Origin: Asterias rubens
Taxonomy: Eukaryota; Echinodermata; Asteroidea; Forcipulatida; Asteriidae
Length of the DNA: 64,000 nucleotides
Assembly (NCBI RefSeq): GCF_902459465.1
Contig: NC_047077.1
Coordinates: forward strand, 3,100,001-3,164,000
Reading direction: 5' to 3'
Shown here: positions 33,301 through 43,645 of the stretch, in pieces
How the letters are laid out: each line of letters opens with the position of its first letter
Position numbering within the stretch: the stretch's first letter is position 1
Position numbers and translations under genes: made by a program
Notes under the pieces: model-generated
What the model saw: the letters and a program-made list of their open reading frames with translations, nothing else
Databases searched by the model: none
What the model was told of the DNA's origin: nothing

Positions 33301-36300
33301 TCAGGGCTTGAATTTGGTGAAGAACTTTACAAGACTGCAGGGCTTGTAGCTCAAAATGTTTACTGGACCAGAGATTTATATATACCAGACCAGAATCAAA
33401 ATGAGGAAAAACTTTCTAACACAATTTGGCATGCAGTTAACTCTTTTTATTTAAAGGCAGTGGACACTATTGGTAATAACTCAAAATATTTGTTAGCATA
33501 AAACCTTACTTGGTAACGAGTAATGGGGAGAGGTTGGTAGTAGAAAACATTGTGAGAAACGGCTCCCTCTGAAGTGTCGTAGTTTTTGAGAAAGAAGTAA
33601 TTTTCCACGATTTTGATTTCGTGACCTCACATTTAGAATTTGAGGTCTCGAAATCAAGCATCTGAAAGCACACAACTTCGTGTGACAAGGGTGTTTTTTT
33701 CTTTCATAGATATCTCGCAACTCCGACAACCAATCTAGCTCAAATTTTCACAGGTTTGTTATTTTATGCATATGCTGAGACACACCAAGTGAGAAGACTG
33801 GTCTTTGACAATTACCAATAGTGCCCAGTATCTTTAAACAAGCTCTTATGCATGTGTAAGAGAAGAATTATCTCATTTCTCTTTTGGTAGTATTTATACT
33901 TTACTCAACAGAATTTCAAGGTATTTATCAGACTAAAAAACAGGAATTTAATATTTTGAAATAACTGTTTTGTATCCATGAATTTTTTTCAGGATTTTCA
34001 AAATCTTGGGGCAAAGAAAGTGTGCGTCATGACAGATAAGCAGGTAACTTAAAATCTTTTTACCGTCCTTTACTTCATTATTATGGAAATACTTACAACT
34101 TGGTGATAATTTTGTTTTCAGTAATTCTCAACATATTGTAGTGTTGAACAAAGAAAAGGCTGACTGGAGCTGGACTTGATTCTGCGCCCTCTGAGTTAAT
34201 GTGCCAGCGCTCTACTAACTGATCTATCTATCCCTTTGTTGGTGGTCTCCTTATTTTGTCAATATCTTTGCTCGGGGGTGCCAGAAGCCAGTCACAAGCC
34301 AGTCAGCCTGTAACTGCAGTGTAGCCATGGACCAGTTTCTTGGAAGCTGCTTAAACACAACAAAGTAGCTAAGCACAATTTCATAATTTCTGGGCCCAAT
34401 TTCATAAAGCTGTTGAGCAAAAATTACTGCCTGACAAATTTCTTTGCTTGGCAAAAATTGTTTGGGGAACCAGCCACAACAATGCAAACTATTTGGTCTG
34501 GGGTGGATTTCACAAAGGTAGTCCTAACTTAGGACTAGTCCTAGAAAATAGGCAATGCTCAGAGATAGGACCAGTCCTAAGTTAGGACCAGTAACTCATC
34601 CTAACTTAGGACTGGTCCTGTCTCTTAGCATTGCCTATGGCTAGTCCTAAGTTAGGACTACCTTTGTTAAATCCACCCCTGGTTACTTATTTCTACTAAG
34701 CAATACTATTCTTTGCTTAGCAAGTTGTTGTGCTTACAGGCTTTATGAAATTGGGCCATGGTCTTTTTCTAGAGTTTGAAGCTAACTTTCTTGTGTCATT
34801 TTGTCTTCAGATAATGAGCCTTCCCATTATGACTGCAGTGGAGGAATCGCTACATCGTCATCATGTCAACTATGATGTCTTCCAGAATGTCAGAGTAGAA
34901 CCAACGGATGTCAGGTATATCATTAGGGGTGTGGCTGGGGTGTGAATGTGGTGTGGGTGGGGTGTAGTTTGGGTGTGGCTGGGGTGCAGGTTGGGTTTCG
35001 GTTGGGTGCGGATTGGGTGTTGGTGGGGTGTGGATTGGGTTTCGGTGGGGTGCGGATCGGGTGTGGATGGGGTGTGGGTGGGGTGTGGGTGGGGTGGGGT
35101 TTTGGTGTGGGTGGGGTGCAGATTGGTTTTCGGTGGGGTGCGGATTGGGTGTGGGTGGAGACGGATTAGGTGTGGGGGGATGCGGATTGGGTGTGGGTGG
35201 GGTGCAGATTGGGTGTGGATTGGGTTCGGGTGGGGTGCAGATTGGGTGTGGGTTGGGTGCAGAGTGGGTGTGGATTGGGTGCAGATTGGGTGTGGGTGGG
35301 GTGCAGAGTGGGTGTGGGTGGGTTACAACCAAATTAAGTATAACAATAATCTTGTTATCCTCCATACAGTTTCAAGGAGGCAATAGCATTTGCTAAAGCT
35401 GGTAACTTTGATGCGTTCCTGGCGGTGGGTGGAGGGTCTGTGATGGATACCTGCAAGGCGGCTAACCTCTATGCATCAAACCCTGATGCAGACTTCCTGG
35501 ACTATGTGAATGCACCCGTAGGGAAAGGGTTACCAGTTAGGGGAGAAGTCAAACCACTCTTAGCTGGTAAGTCATACCGGAGTGGCACACTGGAAGTTTA
35601 ATTTCCATTACTTTGTTCCAACCCACGATCTCCCACACCATAGAAAAGGGCCCAGTTTCATAAAGTTGCTTAAGCAGAAAATCATATTTTTCAATTGTCT
35701 GCTAAGAAAAATAATGACAGGACACCAGTATCAGATGGTACATGTGACATGGCATTTGGGCTGGTAAGCATAATTTTTGTTGTGCTTAGCAAGTTTTTGT
35801 GCTGAAGCTTATGAAATTGGTCCTAGTTTCTCACTAAATACAATGTACAAATTTGCTATTTTAAGTAAACCAAACTTGTTAACTGAATATGCTTGCAATA
35901 ACATCGACTAATGTAACATGGAACCTCTTGGCAGTTGAACAGTATTTTACAGTGGGGACCATAGGTACGCCCAAGCTGTTTGAAATACTTGCATAACAGC
36001 ATTCCTTTCACTTGTTTGTAGTACCTACGACAGCAGGCACAGGTAGCGAGACCACCGGGGTAGCCATCTTTGATTACATGCCGCTCAAGGCTAAGACAGG
36101 TATGTATTTAGTTGCCATGGTAACCTGAACGGTAAAATTTCACCTTTACAGACTAATTGCAGTGCTGCCAACTCTCCCTCGTACCACAGAAAGTTTCCTG
36201 AAAATAAACCAATCTCTCCATGTTCTCATGAACGATTTTGTAAAGTTCTGTGATTATTGCTTGTTTCCTATTTGAATGGGATTCTAAATATCTCCCTGCT

Positions 36301-39300
36301 TGTTGTACAAAATCTCCTTGATTGCAAGATGCAAATGTTAGCAGCGCTGTTAGTGAAATAATTTCTGGTGGCCTATATCAAGTCATGTGGAACTGTTAAA
36401 TATAGGTGGGTTCGTTTAGTTTCCCTGGGTCTACCCCGCGGTGCTCACTGGGCTGAGCCCCTGACAAGAGCTAAACAAACGACCACTCACCGCTCTCGTA
36501 GTGACGTCGTTTACATGGGGCCAGCCCCCAAAAGACCCACACCACAAGCAGGGCACTGGGGGCTGACCTGGATGAGCCCCTGGAATGACGTCAAAGCTAT
36601 TCGAACGCACCAGGGCAGACCGGGGATGACCCAGGGAAGCTAAACGAATGCACCCATAGAATCACGCATATTTTTTATTTTATATGACATTTTAAAACAT
36701 ATCCTGTCCATTTTTTTCTACAAAGTGAAAGGTTAGTTTCTACTAAGCAACGATGACAAAACTTTGTTACCAAGTGTCACTTTTTTGTGTTGTCTTGTTT
36801 AGGAATTGGAAGTCGTGCAATCAGACCATTGCTTGGCATTGTAGACCCGTTACATGTGATGCATATGCCAAATAGAGTAGCTACATACAGTGGGTTCGAT
36901 GTACTGTGGTAAGTTGAAGATATTAACGGGACACGGAAAACATGTTAGATGATAATATGAACAATTTTTAGGTAATAATAATATTTAAAATGCTCCCCTT
37001 ACATACACATGATCAAAGGCGCATAACGCATAAAGAAAACGAAGAAGAAAAAAAACACTGGTCACCAGGCCTGTGCCCAAACCATACTAGGGGGATACAT
37101 CTGTCCCGTTAAACAGAGAACTCGTTGTTACTTACTACATTAGGCCTAATGTATGAATGCTGGCATCGACAATGTTTTGATCTTTTCAGGAGACATATGA
37201 CTCTAACCCTTGTAAAGAATCTGAACAAACTGAGCAAGGTAACCAAAGAAGAAATAAAAATAAAAGACACAACAGAAAAATCAAACTAAAAAGCGGAAGT
37301 TTAAGAGACGGCAAACATCTTGTAAAATGCATCAGGATTTATTTGTCTTTTTAGAGAAGACTCTTTTTGTTTAGTGCGAGTTTTTATTTCCCACTCCAGT
37401 CATGCATTAGAGTCCTTCACAGCAATCCCATACGATGAGAGAACACCACGTCCTAGTAACCCCATAGAGCGTCCAGCCTACCAGGGCAGTAACCCAATCA
37501 GTGATATCTGGTCACTACAAGCAATGTCAGTCATTAAGAAGTACTTCATTAGGTAAGACACACTCAGCTGAAATGCATGACTTTCACTTACAAAAAGGTC
37601 TGTGCAAAAACATTGAGACACAGCTCCTTTGGGTTTGATGGTAAATCGAAGCAAGATGCAACAAGGTTGCCATTTCCATCGGAAAATTTCTTTCTTCACA
37701 CAGAATATCTTTCTTTACACCTAACAGAAGTAGTACTTCATTAGGTAAGACACACTCAGCTAAAATGTTGAATCCCAATGTTGATTCTGTTCAAATGAAA
37801 CAATTCGAATTGATGAATTAAATTTGACAAAAGGGCAAGACTTAACACAATCTTTTGTTTTAAGTTTGACACTACAGACCGTATTGAATAACCCCTGTGT
37901 TGCTATGAAAGTCGCCATCTTGTAGAGCAAACCCTATGCTCGTCCAAACGCATACATCAATGAAGCATGCAGCAATCTCGGTTTGATTTCTACAGCACAA
38001 TAATGCACAGACGCATGATTTGGCACAGACGCCATGTTGTAGGGCAGATTTTTGAATGGTGACATCATATTCAATACGGTCTATTGTGTAGCATGGCAAG
38101 TTCTGTCGTGCTGCGCGGAAGTTGCTTGACATGGTGACAAACGTCACGCTCTTGTCGTATCAAAGTTGGGAGATGCGCTTTACAAACCTGCCATATCATT
38201 ATAATTTTGTCATTATTTGAGTGTCACAGCTAGAATTTACATCATGCCCCATGCTCGTTAGAAATATTTTCCCACATCGCTATTTTTAATTACTTGAAGT
38301 GCGGCAAACTATGTTATTAAATTCAACTATCGTCGTTTTAGTTGCACGACTTTTAAAGTGCGAAAACCATTTGAGTTTGACTTGGCAAGAATGGAACATT
38401 TAGCGCAGGCCTTACAAGAGGGTCTGTGCAAAAAACATTGAGTCACAGTGCCGTTGGGTTTGACGATAAACCAAAAGGAACAAAACCAGAACTTTTTGTG
38501 GGGTAAGTTCAAGTATTCATCTGCTGTGCAAGTTTCTAATGTATATATTATTCTCACTTAAGGGATGTTAAATTTGCATCGGGGATAAAGAATAACATTA
38601 TCGTTGCGGTACCCGCTGCCATAACATAGGATTCGAACTGCCTCTAGCTACCGGGCAACCTCGGTAGTCTAGTTGGTAAGACACTGCTCTAGAATTGCAA
38701 GGGTCGTGGGTTCGAATCCCAACCGAATAACATGCCTGTGATATTTTTTCACAGGACTCGGGAAAGTACTGAGTATGCAGTGCTAACACACATCGGTGTA
38801 TGGGTAAAACACAAAATTAATATTATTCTCACTTGTTATCGTTGAGGTCTGTGAACGATCCAGAGGATTTTGAAGCTCGATCTGCAATGCATCTTGCTAG
38901 TGTCTTTGCTGGAGTTGGATTCGGTAATGCTGGGGTGCATTTATGGTGAGTTGGGGAGAGTTACGTCTTTCTAATATTTATTTTTGTATATGAAACTAAG
39001 GATGTGTTAAAAGCAAATATTTCCACTAGTATTGGAAGCCTAAAAGACACAGGTAGACCAGTGTGTTTCCTATTAGGCTAAATCCTAACACTTCCTCCAG
39101 AGATCTCAAGATTAATCCCACCTCTGCCACCAGATAACTCTAGGTATATCCAATCTCTGCTATTGGGAAAACTCTAGGTACATACATCCCAACTCTGCCA
39201 CCAGAGAATTCTAGGAAAATCGCATCACAACTTTTATCTTGAAGTTTAATTTTATTTTTATTTTAGTTATTTATCCAATTCAATTGACCTCCCCTTTTTG

Positions 39301-42300
39301 GGACGGAGATGAATTTTCAACTAAAATTGTTTCTTTCTCTGAATATTGACTTGTTTCTTTCCACAGTCATGGCATGTCTTACCCCATTGCCGGTATGGTG
39401 AAGAAGTTCCAAGCCGATGAGTACAGTGCAGACCATCCTATTGTGGTAATTTTGTTTATGACAATTACATGTACAGTTTTTAACATCGTGATTGTTGGAG
39501 TGGGCATATTTCAAATTTCTGATCCTTTAATTTTCAAGGGATATCACCCGAGACTAACTTGTGAAAAAATTGCAAGGAAGTGTGTGCTGTCTTGTGTTAC
39601 AAAAGAGTTTGTTATACCTTGGTAATAAATTGTGAAGTTTGATTAGTCGAGATCGAGAACCAATCACGTGACATGCAACAAAAACGCATGTACCATGGCT
39701 AAGGATCACAGCGCGGCGGGTAACATAAAAAGTGGTGTTAACCGGTGTAGATCACCTTGATCGTTCCCACCGTTGGTCGATTTCCAGCGCTGTGTATGAA
39801 GCACACGCGGGTTCAAGGGAACAGTGAAGAATTGTTTGTCTGCTTATTAAACCATGATTAAACTATGCATTACCTCGTCAAAATAATGCTTGAAGATGAC
39901 AAAAGAACTTCGAGAAGAGGAATAACCATGTTACCAAGGTATAACAAAACAATTGTTGCAAGCTGGGACTGGGGTCCATGGGTTTTGTACACCCTCTCGG
40001 TGGCAAATGGCACCCTCGGCCTCGCATCGGCCTCGCCTCGGGTGCCATTTTCCCCCTCGGGTGTACAAAACGCCATGGACCCCAGTCACAGCGTGCAACA
40101 CTTGTATAGTGTAACAGTTGGGATTGGTTTAACAGTAAAACAAAAGTTTAAAATCAAATTACCTTTACCAATAAAGAAGCTTGTCTGCAATCCTTGCTAC
40201 GTGTCCCACCCTTTTCTATTTCATTTTGTTGACACAGTTTGTGATATCTGTCACAAACAACACCACTTTGGGGAAAAAGTAGTTTGTATTACTATTAGCT
40301 ATACATTTTGTTTAAAGGGAAGGTATACGTTTGGTTATCACTCTTAAAAATAATGGCAATAAAAACTTACTTGGTAAGAAGTACAACAGCTTTTGATATA
40401 AAGCACTTTGAGAAACATTTCACTTTGAAGTAAGGTGGTTAAGTATATCTATTAGTTTCTATCCTCCAAATTTGGATCTGAGAAGCGTTACTGACAGTAA
40501 CAGTTCTCAGATTGTGTACTCCAATTATGGATTATCCATCGTGCCTGGCTTTAATAGGAGACTTTGGAATGCTAGGTGGCAGCAGACTTACCAGGTAAAT
40601 TTCCATTGTTCACGTAGTTCTGAGCATGCGCACATTATCAAGAACAATGGATATTACCTGGTAAGTCTGCTGCCACCAAGCGTCCCGAAAGTTCCCCATT
40701 ACTCCGGACTTGTTGCGATATCTCATTTACGTGACCACCTTTTGAAATGAAGTTTTCACATGTTAGTTTCATTGTATACATCTACATTTATACGGGATTA
40801 AAACAACCGAGTGGTTCCAAAAACCACAGGTACGCTTTGCCTTTAAAAAGACTAATGGGAGACTTTCTGGGACGATAGAGGGCAGCAGACTTACCGGGTA
40901 AATCCATTGTTCTCAGAATTATGCGCATGTTCAGAACTACGTAAACAATGGAAATTTACCCGGTATGTCTGCTGCCGCCTAGCGTTGGAAAGTCTCCTAT
41001 TATGCGAGACTAACTTTTGCTTCTATGTTCTTCCCCTTCATAGCCTCATGGTCTATCGGTAGTCGTGACGTCACCGGCTGTTTTCCAGTTTACTGCACCC
41101 ATGTGCCCAGAGAGACATCTGCAAGCAGCCGAGGCCCTTGGTAGGTATTTTCAGGAAATATTTACGATCAAGAAAAGTTTGAAACATACATGTAGTAAAA
41201 ATTGCATGAAAAGACCTTGGTCAAAATTTCGTAGAGCGGGATAAAAACTTGCAGGATAACAGTCAAAAGTTGTGAATGTGGCATGGTATTTTTATTAATT
41301 TATTTATTTATTTTTTGTTTTTGATTTTTGGGGGGTACTTACCAGTCTCCTTTTTGAACTGCATTGAGTCCGACTTGGCTGGCGCTCCACTCTACTCTGA
41401 TTTCAATTTTCCACCTTTCTTTCTAGTTTTTATGCCTCAGTTTTATGCCAGCCGCCCTCCCTGAGTTGGATTGATGTGTTGTACAACATGTAGCCCTACA
41501 TGTAGCCTATCCAATTTCAGGCAACTTTGAGTTGGGGCTTGCTGGTCTAGCTTGTCCTCCTGTGGCTATATCACATTAGCCTCAAGCCGCTCAGGAATTG
41601 ACATCCAACGAGGGTCTACACAGGAGTTCTAAGAGGTCCACATAGGACAGATTCCAAAGCAGGAAAGGCTCTGGAAAGTTCCTTTCCAAATCCACTTGGG
41701 ATAGTAAACTTCCAAAATAATTAAGCCCGTGCAGAACTTGGATTTAGGCAAGCCTTCAATTTAGGACACAAGTGTAATGACCGGGATTCGAACTCGCACC
41801 TCAATGAATCAGTGACTAGAACTTGAGTCTGATGCACTTAGTGAAGTGTCTTGCTCAAGGACACAAGTGTAATGACCGGGATTCGAACCCACACTCTGAT
41901 GACTCGGCAACCAGACCATGAGTCTGATGTACTAAACAGCTTGGCAAAGCTTTGAAATCGACCCTAGATCTATACAAATCTGAAACCTGATCTGGTACTT
42001 TTTCAGGTGCTGATATTACCAACAGGAAGAAGGAAGATGCTGGTAAGGTGGTAGCCGATGTGATGAGACAATACATGTATGACTTGAAGGTTGATGATGG
42101 ACTGCTGGCATTAGGATACACTAAAGATGATATTCCAGATCTAGTCAAGGGAACCCTTCCACAGGTAGGAACAATTGCTGTATTCTGTTTTTAAAACCGT
42201 TTAGAGACCACAGCGGCCACAAACGGCTTGTACCAAAATGCCAACAGCGGCCAAAAACGGCTTGTACCAGAATGTCCACAGCCGCCACGAACGGCTTGTA

Positions 42301-43233
42301 CCAAAATGCCCACAGCGGCCACAAACAACTTGTACCAAAATGCCAACAGCGGCCAAAAACGGCTTGTACCAGAATGCCCACAGCGGCCACAAACGGCTTG
42401 TACCAAAATGTCCACAGCGGCCACAAACAACTTGTACCAAAATGCCAACAGCGGCCAAAAACGGCTTGTACCAGAATGCCCACAGCGGCCACAAACAGCT
42501 TGTACCAAAATGCCCACAGCGGCCACAAACAACTTGTACCAAAATGCCCACAGCGACCAAAAACGGCTTGTACCAGAATGCCCACAGCGACCACAAACAG
42601 CTTGTACCAAAATGTCCACAGCGGCCACAAACAACTTGTACCAGAATGCCCACAGCCGCCACGAACGGCTTGTATCAAAATGCCCACAGCGACCACAAAT
42701 GGCTTGTACCAAAATGCCAACAGCGGCCAAAAACGGCTTGTACCAGAATGCCCACAGCGGCCACAAACGGCTTGTACCAAAATGCCCACAGCGGCCACAA
42801 ACAACTTGTACCAAAATGCCAACAGCAGCCACAAACGGCTTGTACCAGAATGCCCACAGCGGCCACAAACAGCTTGTACCAAAATGCCCACAGCGGCCAC
42901 AAACAACTTGTACCAAAATGCCAACAGCGGTCAAAAACGGCTTGTACCAGAATGCCCACAGCCGCCACGAACAGCTGCAAGATTTGATTTACTTCCACTC
43001 AACTAAAAATTTCAAAGTACAGGTCATGACCTGAACTGAAATTTCCCAATCTATTTTTCTAAAAACAAAAACAAATCCCTTTTTGGTTTAATACTCTTTC
43101 ATTTTTCTGCACACCTCTAAATCTTATATTCTGTGATTCTCTCTTCCAGAAACGTGTGACGAAGCTCGCCCCTCGAGAGCAGACTGAAGAAGATCTAGCC
43201 AACATGTTTGAACAATCCATGAAAGTGTACTAA
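30304..43233 (+). CDS. ADHFE1: Hydroxyacid-oxoacid transhydrogenase ADHFE1, 14 coding exons
   Basis: An iron-type alcohol dehydrogenase-family enzyme of mitochondria that oxidises 4-hydroxybutyrate while reducing 2-oxoglutarate to D-2-hydroxyglutarate. Exons: 30304-30356, 31826-31940, 32707-32760, 33993-34043, 34811-34914, 35370-35566, 36022-36099, 36803-36908, 37400-37552, 38847-38945, 39367-39445, 41044-41140, 42007-42164, 43150-43233. All junctions are GT-AG and frame-conserving; 475 residues (human 467). The N-terminus (about 1-45) is basic and nearly free of acidic residues, as expected for a mitochondrial presequence. Seen: nucleotide-binding GGGSVMD (146-152), [11 protein letters not shown] (193-203), metal ligands D250 and H254 (GFDVLCHALE), H338 (CHGMSYP) and H365 (PHG). 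The ATG has AAA before it and G after. The gene is divergent from STK3/4 and convergent with Staufen. It looks intact. Confidence 0.96.
30848..31228. mobile_element. TTAA MITE family A, copy 12
   Basis: TTAA at 30844-30847 and 31229-31232; ends AGACAGTGGACACTATTGGT and CACTGCCT. It lies in ADHFE1 intron 1. Confidence 0.88.
31826..31940 (+). CDS. ADHFE1: ADHFE1 coding exon 2
   Basis: Encodes [20 protein letters not shown] through SQPEYAFE. Acceptor TTTCTTAAG, donor GTACAG. Phase 2 in, phase 0 out. EYAFE then M-A-x-S-N-I-R-Y-G across the junction matches the family. Confidence 0.92.
32030..32285. repeat. Interspersed repeat family P, copy 5
   Basis: GGTCATTGCTTTGGTGCCCT, CCTTTACCAAGAGAAAAGGC and CCCTTTCAAACAAGAAGCAT. 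Confidence 0.68.
32707..32760 (+). CDS. ADHFE1: ADHFE1 coding exon 3
   Basis: 54 nt encoding [18 protein letters not shown]. It begins with ATG, but this is an internal methionine: the preceding TTTCCTCATTAAG is a plausible acceptor and the upstream exons fit in frame. Donor GTAAGT. Confidence 0.93.
33455..33833. mobile_element. TTAA MITE family A, copy 13
   Basis: TTAA at 33451-33454 and 33834-33837; full length, in ADHFE1 intron 3. Confidence 0.88.
33993..34043 (+). CDS. ADHFE1: ADHFE1 coding exon 4
   Basis: Encodes [17 protein letters not shown], the first beta-alpha unit. Acceptor TTTTTTTCAG, donor GTAACT; phase 0 on both sides. Confidence 0.95.
34379..34760. mobile_element. Foldback MITE family D, copy 3, split by family C
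   Basis: TGGGCCCAATTTCATAAAGC at the left and TTTATGAAATTGGGCCATGG at the right; family C copy 5 lies at 34500-34681 inside. Confidence 0.8.
34500..34681. mobile_element. Foldback MITE family C, copy 5, nested
   Basis: GGGGTGGATTTCACAAAGGT to AATCCACCCCT with several TTAGGAC repeats. Confidence 0.85.
34811..34914 (+). CDS. ADHFE1: ADHFE1 coding exon 5
   Basis: Encodes [20 protein letters not shown] through [10 protein letters not shown] plus two bases. Acceptor TCTTCAG, donor GTATAT. A G-rich minisatellite begins about 10 bp after the donor. Confidence 0.95.
34926..35333 (+). repeat. G-rich minisatellite filling ADHFE1 intron 5
   Basis: Variants of GGGTGTGGGTGGGGTGCAGATT in register of about 11-12 and 22-24 bp, with G runs every few bases on the coding strand. 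It occupies nearly all of the 455-bp intron 34915-35369. Open frames on either strand here are by-products of the repeat. Confidence 0.93.
35370..35566 (+). CDS. ADHFE1: ADHFE1 coding exon 6 (dinucleotide-binding GGGS)
   Basis: Encodes [20 protein letters not shown] then [17 protein letters not shown] and [13 protein letters not shown]. GGGSxxD binds the nicotinamide cofactor. Acceptor CCATACAG, donor GTAAGT. Confidence 0.97.
35648..35825. mobile_element. Foldback MITE family D, copy 4
   Basis: GGGCCCAGTTTCATAAAGTT to GCTTATGAAATTGG, in ADHFE1 intron 6. Confidence 0.78.
36022..36099 (+). CDS. ADHFE1: ADHFE1 coding exon 7
   Basis: Encodes [20 protein letters not shown] and PLKAKT, a family signature near the cofactor. 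Acceptor TTTGTAG, donor GTATGT. Confidence 0.97.
36404..36652. mobile_element. Inverted-end MITE family K, copy 1
   Basis: GTGGGTTCGTTTAGTTTCCC at the left pairs with GGGAAGCTAAACGAATGCAC at the right. In ADHFE1 intron 7. Confidence 0.82.
36803..36908 (+). CDS. ADHFE1: ADHFE1 coding exon 8
   Basis: Encodes [20 protein letters not shown] through ATYSGFDVL, including metal ligand D250. Acceptor TTGTTTAG, donor GTAAGT; phase 2 end inside a cysteine codon. Confidence 0.97.
37400..37552 (+). CDS. ADHFE1: ADHFE1 coding exon 9
   Basis: Encodes [20 protein letters not shown] through [10 protein letters not shown], with metal ligand H254. Acceptor CACTCCAG, donor GTAAGA. A short piece around the 3' end of this exon (TTCATTAGGTAAGACACACTCAGCT) recurs at 37737-37761 in the intron, a local duplication. 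Confidence 0.97.
37877..38083. mobile_element. Foldback MITE family I, copy 2
   Basis: AGACCGTATTGAATAACCCC to TTCAATACGGTCT, in ADHFE1 intron 9. Confidence 0.83.
38562..38815 (+). mobile_element. tRNA-derived SINE family N, copy 4 (best promoter)
   Basis: A box TAGTCTAGTTGG (38665-38676) and B box GGTTCGAATCC (38709-38719), then TCACAGGACTCGGGAAAGTA body. It ends about 30 bp before ADHFE1 exon 10. Confidence 0.85.
38847..38945 (+). CDS. ADHFE1: ADHFE1 coding exon 10
   Basis: Encodes [20 protein letters not shown] and [13 protein letters not shown]. The acceptor (TATCGTTGAG) has a weak pyrimidine tract, but phase and protein continuity fix it. Donor GTGAGT. Confidence 0.95.
39367..39445 (+). 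CDS. ADHFE1: ADHFE1 coding exon 11
   Basis: Encodes [20 protein letters not shown] and SADHPIV, with metal ligand H338. Acceptor TTTCCACAG, donor GTAATT. Confidence 0.97.
39968..40087. repeat. Long hairpin
   Basis: GACTGGGGTCCATGGGTTTT at the left pairs with CCATGGACCCCAGTC at the right, with GTACACCC/GGGTGTAC and CCTCGG repeats inside. In ADHFE1 intron 11. Confidence 0.8.
40316..40842. mobile_element. TTAA MITE family A-like, copy 16, with nested foldback
   Basis: TTAA at 40312-40315 and 40843-40846, left AGGGAAGGTATACGTTTGGT. The hairpin 40550-40705 is inside. Confidence 0.7.
40550..40705. mobile_element. Foldback MITE family E, copy 1
   Basis: GGCAGCAGACTTACCAGGTA at the left pairs with ACCTGGTAAGTCTGCTGCC at the right. 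Confidence 0.85.
40855..41003. mobile_element. Foldback MITE family E, copy 2
   Basis: GGCAGCAGACTTACCGGGTA pairs with ACCCGGTATGTCTGCTGCC; only about 40 bp upstream of ADHFE1 exon 12. Confidence 0.85.
41044..41140 (+). CDS. ADHFE1: ADHFE1 coding exon 12
   Basis: Encodes [20 protein letters not shown] and [12 protein letters not shown], with metal ligand H365. Acceptor CCTTCATAG, donor GTAGGT. Confidence 0.97.
41770..41945 (-). mobile_element. SINE family S1, tandem head fragments
   Basis: ACCGGGATTCGAACTCGCAC (41781-41800) and ACCGGGATTCGAACCCACAC (about 41875) are two adjacent B-box regions preceded by the AAGGACACAAGTGTAATG body. Confidence 0.72.
42007..42164 (+). CDS. ADHFE1: ADHFE1 coding exon 13
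   Basis: Encodes [20 protein letters not shown] through [12 protein letters not shown], the all-helical C-terminal domain. Acceptor TTTTTCAG, donor GTAGGA. The intron that follows carries the 34-bp minisatellite. Confidence 0.97.
42215..42978. repeat. 34-bp minisatellite in ADHFE1 intron 13
   Basis: About 22 units with core CGGCTTGTACCAAAATGCC; variants alternate between GGCCACAAAC and GGCCAAAAAC forms. The unit has no stop in the three forward frames, so overlapping frames of about 245-268 codons appear on both strands. It lies between coding exons 13 and 14, so it is intronic. Confidence 0.95.
43150..43233 (+). CDS. ADHFE1: ADHFE1 coding exon 14 (stop)
   Basis: Encodes [20 protein letters not shown] and EQSMKVY, stop TAA at 43231-43233. 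Acceptor CTCTTCCAG. The ending matches the human ASMKLY terminus. Confidence 0.97.
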   Translation, partial: KRVTKLAPREQTEEDLANMFEQSMKVY

Positions 43234-43398
43234 AGCTTATCATGCATTTGTAAGACCAAAGCGTGGGTACTCGGGGAGAGTTCCGGGGATTGTACTGGGC
43301 AACATTTATGCCGGGTAAATCCATGCTTTTGAAATTCTGGGTTTTTAGTGGAGTTTTTTTCTCAATCATGGTAGCTAATTTGGTGATTTGTTTTTAAT

Positions 43399-43645
43399 TG
43401 GTGCGTTTGATTAGCTTCCCTTGGTCGACCCAGGTCTGCCCCCAGTACATTCGAATAGCTTTGATGTCATTCCAGGGGCTCACCCGGGTGAACCCAAAGT
43501 GCCCTGCTTGTGGAGTGGGTCACTTAGGGAGGTGCATGACGTTACCACGAGAGGGCGAGAGTGATAGTTCGATTAGCTCTTGTCAGGGGCTCACCCGAAT
43601 GAGCACCGCGGGGTCGACCCAGGGAAGCTAATCGAACGCACCCAA
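43399..43645. mobile_element. Inverted-end MITE family K, copy 2
   Basis: GGTGCGTTTGATTAGCTTCC at the left pairs with GAAGCTAATCGAACGCACC at the right; in the ADHFE1 3' region, possibly within the 3'-UTR. Confidence 0.83.

Noticed and set aside
34850..35396. Pro/His-rich 171-codon frame (minus) and Gly/Trp/Val-rich frames (plus)
   Set aside because: Artefacts of the G-rich array filling ADHFE1 intron 5.
38645..38730. Functional tRNA genes at A/B-box matches (also 14453-14522, 8005-8060, 52407-52430)
   Set aside because: Boxes are present, but acceptor stems do not close and each is followed by a repeated SINE body found elsewhere.
39865..40347. 160-codon plus-strand frame
   Set aside because: Spans a hairpin and repeat sequence in ADHFE1 intron 11, has no recognisable domain, and the gene splices over it.
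42215..42978. CRISPR-like array
   Set aside because: Units are contiguous tandem repeats without unique spacers, in an intron of an animal gene.
42145..43034. Overlapping open frames of about 245-268 codons on both strands
   Set aside because: They are translations of the 34-bp minisatellite inside ADHFE1 intron 13; the same repeat is open in nearly every frame.
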